Translations under genes and position numbers: made by a program
Notes under the pieces: model-generated
The model's database searches: none
Seen by the model: the letters and a program-made list of their open reading frames with translations, nothing else
What the model was told of the DNA's origin: nothing
Shown here: one piece after another, positions 7,914 through 16,797 of the stretch
Position numbering within the stretch: position 1 is the first letter of the stretch
Layout of the letters: each line of letters begins with the position of its first letter
Assembly (NCBI RefSeq): GCF_019039035.1
Contig: NZ_JAHNZT010000008.1
Location: forward strand, 186,001-250,000
Direction: 5' to 3'
From: Citreicoccus inhibens
GTDB lineage: Bacteria; Myxococcota; Myxococcia; Myxococcales; Myxococcaceae
DNA: 64,000 nucleotides

Positions 7914-10424
7914 TCAGGCCACCTCGAGCGGCGGGGCGCCCAACTTCTCGAGCAGCTTCTCCACCGGGTCACTGTCCTGGCTGACGTCAGCCACCGCCGA
8001 GCGGTATTCAATGGACGTCACCTTTTCGACATCAGGCAGAAGCCGCCCGATGACGGTGCGCGCGGCCTCGGCGTTGCACTCGGGCAACACCACCGCGAAG
8101 ACACCACTGCCCAAGTGGGCGATTGCATCCGGGTGGCGCACCCGCTTGCGCATGACGTCACCCATGTTCGACGGCAGCGTGTCCACCAAGCGGTCCGGGC
8201 GCAGCACCGCCAGACTGAGCGCGCGGTGGTAGCGACGACTGCGCGCCACCTCCTGCTCCAGCCGCAGCAGCAGCCCGCGCCGGTCGTGCAGGCCCGTGGA
8301 CGGGTCGCTCCCCGTGCGCTTCTGCAGCGCCGAGGCCTTCTCCTGCTGCTCCTTCTCACCCTGGCGAAGCTTGAGCGCGCGCTCGGTGCGGCTGAGCAGC
8401 TCCACCGCGTTGAACGGCTTGCTCATGTAGTCCACCGCGCCCAGGTTCAGCGCGCGGACCTTGTCGGCCACGCCCTGGTGGGCGGACAGCAGGATGACGG
8501 GGATGTGCGCCGTGTCCGAGGAGGACTTCAGGTGCATGGCCGCGTCCAGGCCGTCCAGCTTCGGCAGGAACACGTCCATCACCACCAGGTCCGGCCGCGT
8601 CGCGCGAGCCTTGGCCAGGCCCTCCGCTCCGTCGCGCGCCACCTCCACGCGGTACTTGGAGCGCAGCACCTCGGTGAGCACCGCGGCGATCTCCGGCTCA
8701 TCCTCGACCACCAGCACGCGCGGCTGCTCGGGCACGGCGCTGGGCGCGGGCTGCGGCCGGGGGTTACGCGCCGCCTCCTGCGCCAGCGGCAGCGTGAAGA
8801 CGAACGTGCAGCCGCCCTCGGCCGGGCTCTCCGCCCAGATTTCTCCGCCGTGCAGCTCGACGAACTCCTTGCAGATGGCCAGCCCCAGCCCCGTCCCCTT
8901 CGGGCCATGGCGATAGCGGTCGAACACGAGGTGCAGCTCGTCCGGCGGAATCCCCACGCCGTCGTCGGACACCATCACCCGCACCGCGTCGCCATCCGGG
9001 CGCGACAGCCGCTGCGTGCGCACCACCACCTCGCCCGAGGCGCTCGCGTGCTGGATGGCGTTGCTGATGAGGTTCTGGAGCACCTCGTGGAGCTTCATCT
9101 CATCGCCGATGAGCATGAGGCTGTCCGGGCACTCGGAGCGCAGCGACACGCCGCGCTCGGCCGCGAGGATCTCCAGTTCGCTGACCGCGTCGCGGCACAG
9201 CTGCGCCACGTCCAGCACGCGCGGCTCGATGGACAACCGCGCCGCCTCGCCCTTCCCCTTCTCCAAGAGCGACTCGACCAGCGTGAGGATCTTCCGGCCC
9301 TGGCGGATCATCGCCTCGGCGGACTGCTTCTGCTGGGGCTCCAGCGGCCCTTCGAGGAGCAGGCGGCCATGGCCCAGCAGCACCTGCAGCGGCGCGCGCA
9401 GGTCATGGCTGCACACCGCGATGATCTCATCCTTGAGCCGGTTGAGTTCCTTCAGGCGCCGGTTGGCTTCGTTGAGTTCGCGGTAGCGCTCGACGTACGC
9501 CAGCTCCAGGTCCTCGCGCTTCTTCTTCACCGCGGTGTGCAGGCGCGCGTTGCGGATGGAGTTGGCCAGCACGCCGGCCACGGCCTGAGCGAACTCCTGC
9601 TCGTCCCGGCCGAACGACGCGTCCACTCGCGACACGCGCAGGAACAGCGCGCCCAGCAGATCGTCCTGGCAGATGAGCGGCTGCACCAGGATGGACTTCA
9701 CGCCCAGGGGCAAGAGCGAGGTGCGCACCTCGGCCATCAGCGGATCCCGCTGCGCCTCTTCAATCAACACCGGCTGGCGCGTCTCCAGCGCGCGCCGCAG
9801 CTCCGGATAGCGAGCCACCTCGATGTCGAGCTGAACGAGGCTCGGATCCTCCTGCGTGGCCACCACGGTGGCGGTGCGCGCGTGGCTTCCCTCCACGAGC
9901 ACCACCGAGCAACGGTCCGTTCCCGTCACCCGGCCCACCTTCTCCACGGCGATGCGGAGGATCTCCTCCAGCTCCAGCGAGCTGGTCGCCGCCTGGGTGA
10001 TCTCCAACAGCATGCCCATGCGCAGGCGGATCCGCTCCTCGCGCTCACGCAACCGCCACGCGCGCAGGGCGGACTCCAGCCGCGGCACCAGTTCGTCCGC
10101 GCCGCGAACGAAGTCGTCCACCGGCAGTTCCTTGAAGGCCCCCGCCGAGCGCGTGCGTCCCTGGTCCACCAGCACGGGCAGTCGCTGCAGCTTGTCCACC
10201 TTGCGCACCGACTCCAGCAGCGCCGCGGCCCGCTTGGCCGTCACCGCGAGCAGCACCACCTCGGGCTGAAGCTGATCCACCACCTCTTCCAGGCCCGTGG
10301 CCTTCTCGGCGGCGGCGCACTGATAGCCACTCGCGGTGAGCCGCTCCAGCAACGCGGCGCCCGGGCCCTTCTCCGCCAGCACCAGGACACGCCCGCGCTG
10401 CTCCGCCAGGAGGTCCATCCTCAC
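7914..10424 (-). CDS. sgmT: SgmT-like hybrid histidine kinase with degenerate GGDEF (c-di-GMP receptor)
   Basis: 836 aa. Domains in order: pseudo-receiver without phospho-aspartate (~10-115), GAF (~140-300), coiled coil, HisKA with CSHDLRAPL, HATPase with VLQNLISNA, DDGVGIP and GTGLGLAI boxes (~430-560), a true receiver with VVMDVFLPKLDG (~575-690), and a GGDEF-like domain (~700-825). In the last, the A-site reads GSGVF (772-776) instead of GGDEF, while an intact inhibitory-site motif RHPD (763-766) remains. That is the pattern of a c-di-GMP receptor rather than a cyclase. M. xanthus SgmT, near bacNOP, is an orphan kinase of this type controlling extracellular matrix composition. GTG 10424 or ATG 10418 can start it; both follow GGGGAGG. 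Confidence 0.83.
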   Translation of the reverse strand: MRMDLLAEQRGRVLVLAEKGPGAALLERLTASGYQCAAAEKATGLEEVVDQLQPEVVLLAVTAKRAAALLESVRKVDKLQRLPVLVDQGRTRSAGAFKELPVDDFVRGADELVPRLESALRAWRLREREERIRLRMGMLLEITQAATSSLELEEILRIAVEKVGRVTGTDRCSVVLVEGSHARTATVVATQEDPSLVQLDIEVARYPELRRALETRQPVLIEEAQRDPLMAEVRTSLLPLGVKSILVQPLICQDDLLGALFLRVSRVDASFGRDEQEFAQAVAGVLANSIRNARLHTAVKKKREDLELAYVERYRELNEANRRLKELNRLKDEIIAVCSHDLRAPLQVLLGHGRLLLEGPLEPQQKQSAEAMIRQGRKILTLVESLLEKGKGEAARLSIEPRVLDVAQLCRDAVSELEILAAERGVSLRSECPDSLMLIGDEMKLHEVLQNLISNAIQHASASGEVVVRTQRLSRPDGDAVRVMVSDDGVGIPPDELHLVFDRYRHGPKGTGLGLAICKEFVELHGGEIWAESPAEGGCTFVFTLPLAQEAARNPRPQPAPSAVPEQPRVLVVEDEPEIAAVLTEVLRSKYRVEVARDGAEGLAKARATRPDLVVMDVFLPKLDGLDAAMHLKSSSDTAHIPVILLSAHQGVADKVRALNLGAVDYMSKPFNAVELLSRTERALKLRQGEKEQQEKASALQKRTGSDPSTGLHDRRGLLLRLEQEVARSRRYHRALSLAVLRPDRLVDTLPSNMGDVMRKRVRHPDAIAHLGSGVFAVVLPECNAEAARTVIGRLLPDVEKVTSIEYRSAVADVSQDSDPVEKLLEKLGAPPLEVA

Positions 10425-10562
10425 GGCGCCTCCCCGCCCGCGCGGGCCAGAGAGGAGCGCTGCTGAAAGCCTGTGGGTGCGTAAGGCGTCATGGTCGAAT
10501 CCGGATCATGCCGTCTAACCCGTCCGCGAGCCAGCATGCGAACGGATCCTCCCTGGCGGGAA

Positions 10563-10590
10563 TTGTGAGAGAAGGGGCGCGACATATACT
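10563..10590 (+). promoter_or_regulatory. Sigma-70-like promoter giving a probable leaderless mRNA
   Basis: TTGTGA (10563-10568), 16-base spacer, TATACT (10585-10590). The expected start of transcription (about 10597) coincides with the GTG start codon at 10599 of the OmpA-family gene, so the mRNA would have no 5' leader. It lies in the 174-base region divergent from the sgmT-like gene. Confidence 0.5.
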
Positions 10591-10598
10591 CGCTCGCC

Positions 10599-12701
10599 GT
10601 GCGTGTCCCTAGAATCCTTCGTCAGGGTCTCGTCGTGCCCTCTTTGAGCCTGACGGCCGCGGTCGTCTGCGCAGCGGGCCTGGCTCGGGCCCAGAACGTC
10701 GACGAGACGACTTCCTTCCCCACCCACGTCCAGGCCGCCGGGTCGCCCGGCCCCCGGGCATCCAGCCAATCCCCCGGCGCGCTCCCCGCGAGCGCCCGAG
10801 CCGAGAACGACGCGGAGCTCATCTCCACGCGAGAGGTCATCGTCGCCGGCAACGAGCCTCACAGCCCCGCCACCCTGCACAACGCCTACGCGGATCCACG
10901 CAACCTCCGCCGAGGCTCCAGCAGCACGGGCGGGGTGGGTCTGCTGCGCATCGCTGGCGCCGATCTGGGGTCGCCCGGACTGCTCCGCTTCGGCGTGGTG
11001 GGCGAGTACTCCCACGGCAGTGATTTCCCGGTCCGCGACGCGACGAACTCGCGCACGTCCGGGACGTTCTCCCTGGCGTACACGCCGGTGGAGTACCTCC
11101 AGGCCTACGCGGCCTACTCCGCGTCCGCCAACACCAACTCCCGCACCTCGCCGCGACTCATCCAGGCGCTGGGAGACGTGACATTCGGAGCGCGCGCGTC
11201 GCGCCAGTGGCTGCCGGGACTCTGGGCCGGTGTGGACGTGCGCCTGATGACGTTCTCGGGCGTGGGCGACGCGTCCGTGGACAAGACGGCGTGGGGCTTC
11301 GCGCCCAAGCTGGTGGGCACGTATGACCTGCACCAGCTCGATGCGCGGCTGCCGCTGCGCGTGCACGCCAACCTGGGCCTGCTGTTCGATGGCACCCAGA
11401 GCCTGGCGGGCGACGCGAAGCTGAATGCCTCGGAGGAGTACGCGCTGGGCATCAACCGCTACAGCCGGCTGGCGCTCGCGCTCGGCGTGGAGGCGCCGCT
11501 TCCCGGGGTGACGCCCTTCCTGGAGTACAGCCGCGCGCAGCCGCTCGGCACGGGGGGCCCGCTGGTCTCTCCGGATGGGCGCACCCTGTCCGCCGGAAGC
11601 GTCGCGCCCCAGGTGCTCGGGCTGGGCGCACGCCTCACGGCCCTGAAGGACCTCTCGTTCACCGCTGTCGCCGAATTCGGCCTCCAGCGCAACGTGGGCC
11701 TGGGCGTGACGCCGGTGCCGCCCTTCAACCTCGTGGTGGGCGCGGCCTACACGGTGGACGTCCTGGGGCACGAGCCGACGAAGGTGGTGGAGCAGGTTCG
11801 CGAGCGGAAGGTGGCACCGCCCGCGCCCAAGCTCGCGCAGGTATCGGGAACGGTGATGGATGCGGAAACCCACAGGCCCGTGGGCGGCGTCCTCGTCGCG
11901 GTGGCGGGCCTGCCGCCCGTGGCCACGGACGCCGAGGCCGGCCGATTCCTCACGTATGAGCTGACGCCCGGCGCGGTGAAGCTGCTCGTGCGCAAGGAGG
12001 GCTACCACGCGCTCACGCGGGAGCTCATCCTCCAGCCTGGAGAGAAGTCCGTGGTGGAGCTGACGCTGGAGCGCGAGGCGCGGCCTGCCCAGGTCTCCGT
12101 CTCGGTGGCCTCGAAGAAGAAGCCCGTGACGGCGACCGTGGCGCTCCAGGGCCCGAAGCCGGCGCAGCTTGACCTGTCCGAGTCCGCATCCAGCCCCACG
12201 CTCGCGGAGCTGCCCGCGGGCGCCTACGTGGCCGTCGTCACCGCGCCGGGCTACCTGGCGCAGACGCGCGCCGTGCAGGTGGCGGAGGGCGCGCCCCTGA
12301 CGCTCGCGTTCGACTTGGAGCCGGAGCCGAAGAAGAAGCTCGTGAGCATCAAGGACAACAAGCTCGAGCTGCTCCAGCCGCTGCACTTCGCCGAGGGCAA
12401 GGCCCTGCTCTTGCCGGACAACGACGCGGTGCTGGTCCAGGTGGTGGATGCGCTCGTGCGCGCGGGCAACCACCGCGTGCGCGTGGAGGCCCACACGGAC
12501 AACCAGGGCGACAAGGCCGCCAACCTCCAGCTCTCCAAGGACCGGGCGAAGGCCGTGGTGAGCGCGCTGACTCGGGCGGGCATCGACGCGACGCGCCTGG
12601 AGTCGGAGGGTTATGGCGACAGCCGGCCGGTGGCCCCCAACCTCACCCCGAGGGGACGGGAGCTGAACCGCCGCGTGGAGTTGCTCATCCTGGACCGGTG
12701 A
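10599..12701 (+). CDS. Exported OmpA-family protein with PEGA/carboxypeptidase-regulatory-like repeats
   Basis: 700 aa. Signal peptide about 1-31 (basic RVPRILRQ followed by a hydrophobic core, cut after ARA). Residues ~70-390 resemble a beta-barrel/porin-like region with repeated aromatic strands. Around 405-560 are two carboxypeptidase-regulatory/PEGA-like beta-sandwich segments (e.g. GTVMDAETHRPVGGVLVAV). The C-terminal ~110 residues are an OmpA-type peptidoglycan-binding domain, with LQLSKDRAKAVVSAL and the RGRELNRRVELLI end. It probably links outer membrane and cell wall. A start at GTG 10635 has a better ribosome site but would remove the basic part of the signal peptide, so 10599 is preferred. 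Confidence 0.8.
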   Translation: MRVPRILRQGLVVPSLSLTAAVVCAAGLARAQNVDETTSFPTHVQAAGSPGPRASSQSPGALPASARAENDAELISTREVIVAGNEPHSPATLHNAYADPRNLRRGSSSTGGVGLLRIAGADLGSPGLLRFGVVGEYSHGSDFPVRDATNSRTSGTFSLAYTPVEYLQAYAAYSASANTNSRTSPRLIQALGDVTFGARASRQWLPGLWAGVDVRLMTFSGVGDASVDKTAWGFAPKLVGTYDLHQLDARLPLRVHANLGLLFDGTQSLAGDAKLNASEEYALGINRYSRLALALGVEAPLPGVTPFLEYSRAQPLGTGGPLVSPDGRTLSAGSVAPQVLGLGARLTALKDLSFTAVAEFGLQRNVGLGVTPVPPFNLVVGAAYTVDVLGHEPTKVVEQVRERKVAPPAPKLAQVSGTVMDAETHRPVGGVLVAVAGLPPVATDAEAGRFLTYELTPGAVKLLVRKEGYHALTRELILQPGEKSVVELTLEREARPAQVSVSVASKKKPVTATVALQGPKPAQLDLSESASSPTLAELPAGAYVAVVTAPGYLAQTRAVQVAEGAPLTLAFDLEPEPKKKLVSIKDNKLELLQPLHFAEGKALLLPDNDAVLVQVVDALVRAGNHRVRVEAHTDNQGDKAANLQLSKDRAKAVVSALTRAGIDATRLESEGYGDSRPVAPNLTPRGRELNRRVELLILDR

Positions 12702-12737
12702 TGCCGGCCACGCGACGCGGCGATAGAGTGCGGGGCC

Positions 12738-14294
12738 ATGCACCCCGCTCTCCTATCCCGTCGCGCGCTGCGCACCTCGCTCCTGAGCCTCGCCCTGGTG
12801 GGGGCCACCGCCTGCGGTGACCCCAAGCCGCCTCCCCAGCCAGACCCGCCCCAGGTCGCGCTCACCATCCCCGAGCCCAACACGGCGGCCCGCTCGCTGA
12901 AGGTCACCGTCACGGTGTCTGGCTGCGACAAGGTGGCGGAGCTGTCCCTCTACGACCGCGACACGTTCCTCAAGACGTTCACCTACGCGGGCCCGGATAC
13001 GCCGTTGGAGCTGGCCTCCAACGACATCAAGTACACCAGCGGCATCGCGGCCAGCCTGGCCCTCAAGGCACAAGCCACCTGCTCGGATGGGCGCAAGAAC
13101 GTCTCGCAGCCCCAGTCCGCCACGTTCTTCCCGGTGGAGCAGCTCATCACCGACCCCAAGGGTGAGCAGGTCGTCACGGACCTGTTCCTCGCCGAGGGCC
13201 GGGGCACCAAGGTCAACTTCATCGGCTGCGGCAATCCCGCGACGGGGCAGTCCACCCTCTACCGCGTGGACTCGGCGGGCAACGTCCTCAAGACGGTGGA
13301 CATGGACATCGTCTGCAGCCCGGACACCGTCGTCACGCCGCGCAACGAGGCCTCCGGCAAGCGCTGGGTGTGGACGCCGGGCTCGGGCGCGCTCGCGGTG
13401 GACGACAGCTTCGTCATCACCGGACGCACGTCCTCGGGCCTCAACATCGCGGGCCTGTCCGTCATGTCCAACGGCGACGCGCTCATCACCGAGAGCGTCA
13501 CGCGCGTCTCGCGCCTGAAGCACACGGCCACGAGCGGCAGCTTCACCTGGACGTACGCGCCCACCCTGCTGGATGAAATGGCCGCGCAGCCCATCGAGCG
13601 CGGCGCCGACGTGCTCATCGGCGTCTCGCGGCAGAAGGGCACCACCGACATCCTCCAGGTCGTCGTCACGCAGCTCAACGCCACGACGGGCACCGTCGTC
13701 ACCGAGCACGCCCTCGCGGACTACAACGGCCTGCTGGAGAACGTCCCCACCGTGGCCTTCAGCCCCGACGGCGCCGTCGCCTATATCGGCTTCGTCCAGG
13801 CCAACAACCAGTCCAAGGTCATGGCCTGCGTCACCAGCCAGGATGGCTGCGCGGGCACCAACCAGAAGTGGACCCGCGGGACGCTGCCCGGCACCATCGC
13901 GGCGCTCGTCCCCTACGCCGCCGGCACGCGGCTGGCCGTCGTCAGCGCGCAGCGCGTCTGGTTCCTCGACACCGCCACCGGCACCATCAAGAACAAGGGC
14001 GGGCTCTCCGTGGACGCGAGCGGTGCGCTGCGCATCCTCCAGATTCAGACGAGCCGCTCCACCAGCTCCGAGTTCTACCTGCTGAACGGACCGGCCCGCA
14101 GCGCGACCGGGCCGGCCACCCTGCCCGTGGAGATTGTCGGCGTGGACTCGGCCGAGTTGGGCGAGGTGTTCCGCTACGAGGTGGCCAGCAGCCTCGCCGC
14201 CTCAGTGGATGATGACGGCCGCCTGTGGATCCGCGTGGGAAACAAGCTGGTGCAGGCCCTCACGCTGTCCCAATACCGTCAGGTCCACCCGTAG
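12738..14294 (+). CDS. Predicted lipoprotein, beta-propeller-like, unknown function
   Basis: 518 aa. The N-terminus MHPALLSRRALRTSLLSLAL runs into VGATACGDP, with a likely lipidated cysteine near residue 26; aspartate two residues after the cysteine could affect sorting. A Pro-rich tether follows, then an Ig-like stretch (~40-120) and repeated beta-strand blocks with W/T/G-rich loops that look like a propeller or NHL/WD-type fold. No catalytic motif. The 36-base gap after the OmpA-family gene suggests co-transcription; both products are probably envelope proteins. Confidence 0.75.
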   Translation: MHPALLSRRALRTSLLSLALVGATACGDPKPPPQPDPPQVALTIPEPNTAARSLKVTVTVSGCDKVAELSLYDRDTFLKTFTYAGPDTPLELASNDIKYTSGIAASLALKAQATCSDGRKNVSQPQSATFFPVEQLITDPKGEQVVTDLFLAEGRGTKVNFIGCGNPATGQSTLYRVDSAGNVLKTVDMDIVCSPDTVVTPRNEASGKRWVWTPGSGALAVDDSFVITGRTSSGLNIAGLSVMSNGDALITESVTRVSRLKHTATSGSFTWTYAPTLLDEMAAQPIERGADVLIGVSRQKGTTDILQVVVTQLNATTGTVVTEHALADYNGLLENVPTVAFSPDGAVAYIGFVQANNQSKVMACVTSQDGCAGTNQKWTRGTLPGTIAALVPYAAGTRLAVVSAQRVWFLDTATGTIKNKGGLSVDASGALRILQIQTSRSTSSEFYLLNGPARSATGPATLPVEIVGVDSAELGEVFRYEVASSLAASVDDDGRLWIRVGNKLVQALTLSQYRQVHP

Positions 14295-14305
14295 GAAGCA
14301 GGCCC

Positions 14306-15046
14306 TCAGGCCCGCTCGGCGACGAGGAGCGCTTCCACGTTGCCAGCGGGCCCAGGGACGGGGCAGTCCATCCACCCGCGCACGGCGAGCCCCTGCGTGC
14401 CCACGAACGCCGTCATCGCGTCGATGCACTCCTGGCGCGCGACGGCGTCCCGCACCACCCCGCCCTTGCCCACCTTGTCCGGGCCCACCTCGAACTGCGG
14501 CTTCACCAACGCGACGAGCAGGCCCCCCGGCTCCAGGTACGGCAGCACCGAGGGCAGCACCTGCGTGAGCGAGATGAAGCTCACGTCGATGACCACGACG
14601 CTCACCTTCTCTGGCAAGTCCTCGTCCGTGAGGTAGCGCGCGTTGACGCGCTCGCGCGAGCGCACCCGCGGGTCCTTGCGCAGCTTCTCGTGAAGCTGGC
14701 CATAGCCCACGTCGATGGCGTGCACGCGCACGACGCCATGTTGAAGCAGGCAGTCCGTGAAGCCCCCGGTGCTCGCGCCGATGTCCGCGCCCACGCGTCC
14801 CGTGACGTCGAGTTGGAACTGCTCCAGCGCGGCCTTCAGCTTCAGCCCACCTCGGGACACATAGGGCAACACCTCGCCCTTGAGGCGCAGCTCGGCGTCA
14901 ACGGACACCTGCGCCCCCGGCTTGTCCACGCGCTGATCCGCCACCACCACCTGCCCGGCCAGGATGAGGGCCTGCGCCTTGGTGCGTGACTCGGCCAGCC
15001 CGCGCTCCACCACCAGGACGTCCAGGCGCTCCTTCCTCGACTTCAT
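14306..15046 (-). CDS. tlyA: TlyA-family rRNA 2'-O-methyltransferase / hemolysin-like protein
   Basis: 246 aa. An N-terminal S4 RNA-binding domain (RKERLDVLVVERGLAESRTK, residues ~3-60) is fused to an FtsJ/RrmJ-type methyltransferase (~65-245) with the SAM-binding motif ADIGASTGGFTDCLL and the catalytic-region KPQFEVG. TlyA proteins methylate 16S/23S rRNA 2'-hydroxyls; the haemolysin name is historical. ATG 15046 overlaps the dxs stop by four bases. Gene order xseA-xseB-(RR)-ispA-dxs-tlyA is a common bacterial arrangement. Confidence 0.92.
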   Translation of the reverse strand: MKSRKERLDVLVVERGLAESRTKAQALILAGQVVVADQRVDKPGAQVSVDAELRLKGEVLPYVSRGGLKLKAALEQFQLDVTGRVGADIGASTGGFTDCLLQHGVVRVHAIDVGYGQLHEKLRKDPRVRSRERVNARYLTDEDLPEKVSVVVIDVSFISLTQVLPSVLPYLEPGGLLVALVKPQFEVGPDKVGKGGVVRDAVARQECIDAMTAFVGTQGLAVRGWMDCPVPGPAGNVEALLVAERA

Positions 15047-16797
15047 CGAAGGACCTCTCCGCGCAGCAGGGCCTGGCCCGCGCGCCGCAACCCCGCGGCA
15101 TCCAGCCCCAGCTCCGCCCGCTGCGTGCGCGCATCGCCATGGGGGATGAAACGGTCCGGCAGGCCCACCAGGCGCACGCGCGGCGTCACGCCCGCCGCCG
15201 CGTACAGCTCCAGCACCGCGCTGCCCAGGCCTCCGCGCACGGTGCCCTCCTCGGCCACCACCACGTGACCTCCCGCGGCGGCCTCGAGCAGCGCGGCCTC
15301 ATCGAGCGGCCACGCACTCCGCGCATCCAGCACGCTCCATGAGGGCTCCTCGCGTGCGGCCTCCAAGGCGGCGAGCCCCAAGGGTCCCAGCGTCACCAGC
15401 GTCAGGCGAGCGTCCGGGACGCGGCGCAGCCACCGCGCGCCCGTCGGCGAAGTCGGCTCCGCGCGCAGCTCCGGCGGCAGCGGCACCAACGTCCCGCGCG
15501 GGAAGCGGAGCACCGCGGGGACTCCACCGTCGAGCGCGGCCTGGAGCATGGCCCCCAGGTCCTCGCCCACCACGGGCGCCCACTGCCGCATGCCCGGGAT
15601 GGGGCGCAGGAAGGACACGTCATAGGCCCCCTGATGCGTGGCCCCATCCGCGCCCACCAACCCGGCGCGGTCCACCGCGAAGACGACGGGCAGCCCTGGG
15701 AGGCACACGTCGTGGATGATCTGATCGTACGCGCGCTGAAGGAACGTCGAGTAGATGGCGCACACGGGCCGGGCCCCCGCCGCCGCCAGCCCCGCGCAGA
15801 ACGTGACCGCGTGCTGCTCGGCGATGCCCACGTCGTGGACGCGGTCCGGGAAGCGCCGCTTGAGCCCCGTGAGCGCCGAGCCCTCCAGCATGGCCGGCGT
15901 CACCGCCACCACCCGAGGGTCCTTGGCCATCGCCTCCTCGAGCACCGCGGCGAAGGCCTCGCTGAACGTGCGCTGGCCGCCGCGCGAGCGCACGAGCTTG
16001 CCGTCGCGCCACTCATACGGCCCCATGGCATGGCCACGCGTCTGCTCATCCGCCTCGGCGGGTGGAAAGCCGCGCCCCTTCTGCGTCATGGCGTGCACCA
16101 CGACGGGACGGGACGCGGACCGGGCCTCGCGCAGCGCCCGCACGAGCGCGCTCAGGTCATGCCCATCCACGGGCCCCAGGTACGTGAAGCCGAGCGCCTC
16201 GAAGAAGGCCCGCGCGTTGCGGGTGCGCAGCAGCGCGGGCACCGCCCCCACGTTGGCGCTGATGGACATCTGGTTGTCGTTCACCACGACGACCAGCGGC
16301 AGGTGGCTGCCTCCCGCGTTGTTGAGCCCCTCGAAGGACAGCCCACCCGTGAGCGCGCCATCGCCCACCACCGCCACGACGTGGCCGCGATGACCCAGTT
16401 GGCGGCGCCCTTCTAGGAGCCCCAACGCCGCGGACACGGCCGTGCACGCATGTCCCGCGAGCAGCGCATCGTGTGGGCTCTCGCGCGGGTCCAGGAACGG
16501 GCCAATGCCCCCTTCCTGCCGCAGGGTGTGCATCCGCTCGCCGCGCCCCGTCAGCAGCTTGTGCGCGTAGGCCTGATGGCCCACGTCGAACAGGAGCGCG
16601 TCCGAGGGCGAATGGAACACGCGGTGCAGCGCGACGATGAGCTCCACGGCGCCGAGCGACGCGCCCAGGTGTCCACCCACCCGGCCGCAGACGGTGATGA
16701 TGGCCTCGCGCAACTCCTCGCACAGCCGAGGCAGCTCCGCCTCGGGCAGCGCGCGCAGGTCCGAGGGCGAGGCGACCCGCGCCAGCACCCCCGCCAT
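15043..16797 (-). CDS. dxs: 1-deoxy-D-xylulose-5-phosphate synthase
   Basis: 584 aa, somewhat shorter than the usual 610-640. It makes DXP from pyruvate and glyceraldehyde 3-phosphate, the first step of the non-mevalonate isoprenoid pathway. Thiamine-diphosphate domain at the N-terminus with GGHLGASLGAVEL (catalytic histidine) and VVAVVGDGALTGG; pyrimidine-binding domain with VGIAEQHAVTFCAGLA (catalytic glutamate); transketolase C-domain at the end. ATG 16797 shares one base with the ispA stop (TGATG). Together with ispA it supplies prenyl precursors for carotenoids, quinones and undecaprenyl phosphate. Confidence 0.95.
   Translation of the reverse strand: MAGVLARVASPSDLRALPEAELPRLCEELREAIITVCGRVGGHLGASLGAVELIVALHRVFHSPSDALLFDVGHQAYAHKLLTGRGERMHTLRQEGGIGPFLDPRESPHDALLAGHACTAVSAALGLLEGRRQLGHRGHVVAVVGDGALTGGLSFEGLNNAGGSHLPLVVVVNDNQMSISANVGAVPALLRTRNARAFFEALGFTYLGPVDGHDLSALVRALREARSASRPVVVHAMTQKGRGFPPAEADEQTRGHAMGPYEWRDGKLVRSRGGQRTFSEAFAAVLEEAMAKDPRVVAVTPAMLEGSALTGLKRRFPDRVHDVGIAEQHAVTFCAGLAAAGARPVCAIYSTFLQRAYDQIIHDVCLPGLPVVFAVDRAGLVGADGATHQGAYDVSFLRPIPGMRQWAPVVGEDLGAMLQAALDGGVPAVLRFPRGTLVPLPPELRAEPTSPTGARWLRRVPDARLTLVTLGPLGLAALEAAREEPSWSVLDARSAWPLDEAALLEAAAGGHVVVAEEGTVRGGLGSAVLELYAAAGVTPRVRLVGLPDRFIPHGDARTQRAELGLDAAGLRRAGQALLRGEVLR

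Noticed and set aside
7746-10466. A 906-codon open frame on the plus strand
   Set aside because: It lies wholly antisense to the SgmT-like kinase; composition is His/Arg/Ala-rich without any domain, as expected for a shadow frame in high-GC DNA.
10515-12743. A 742-codon open frame on the minus strand
   Set aside because: Antisense to the OmpA-family gene, which has a signal peptide and a clear OmpA domain.
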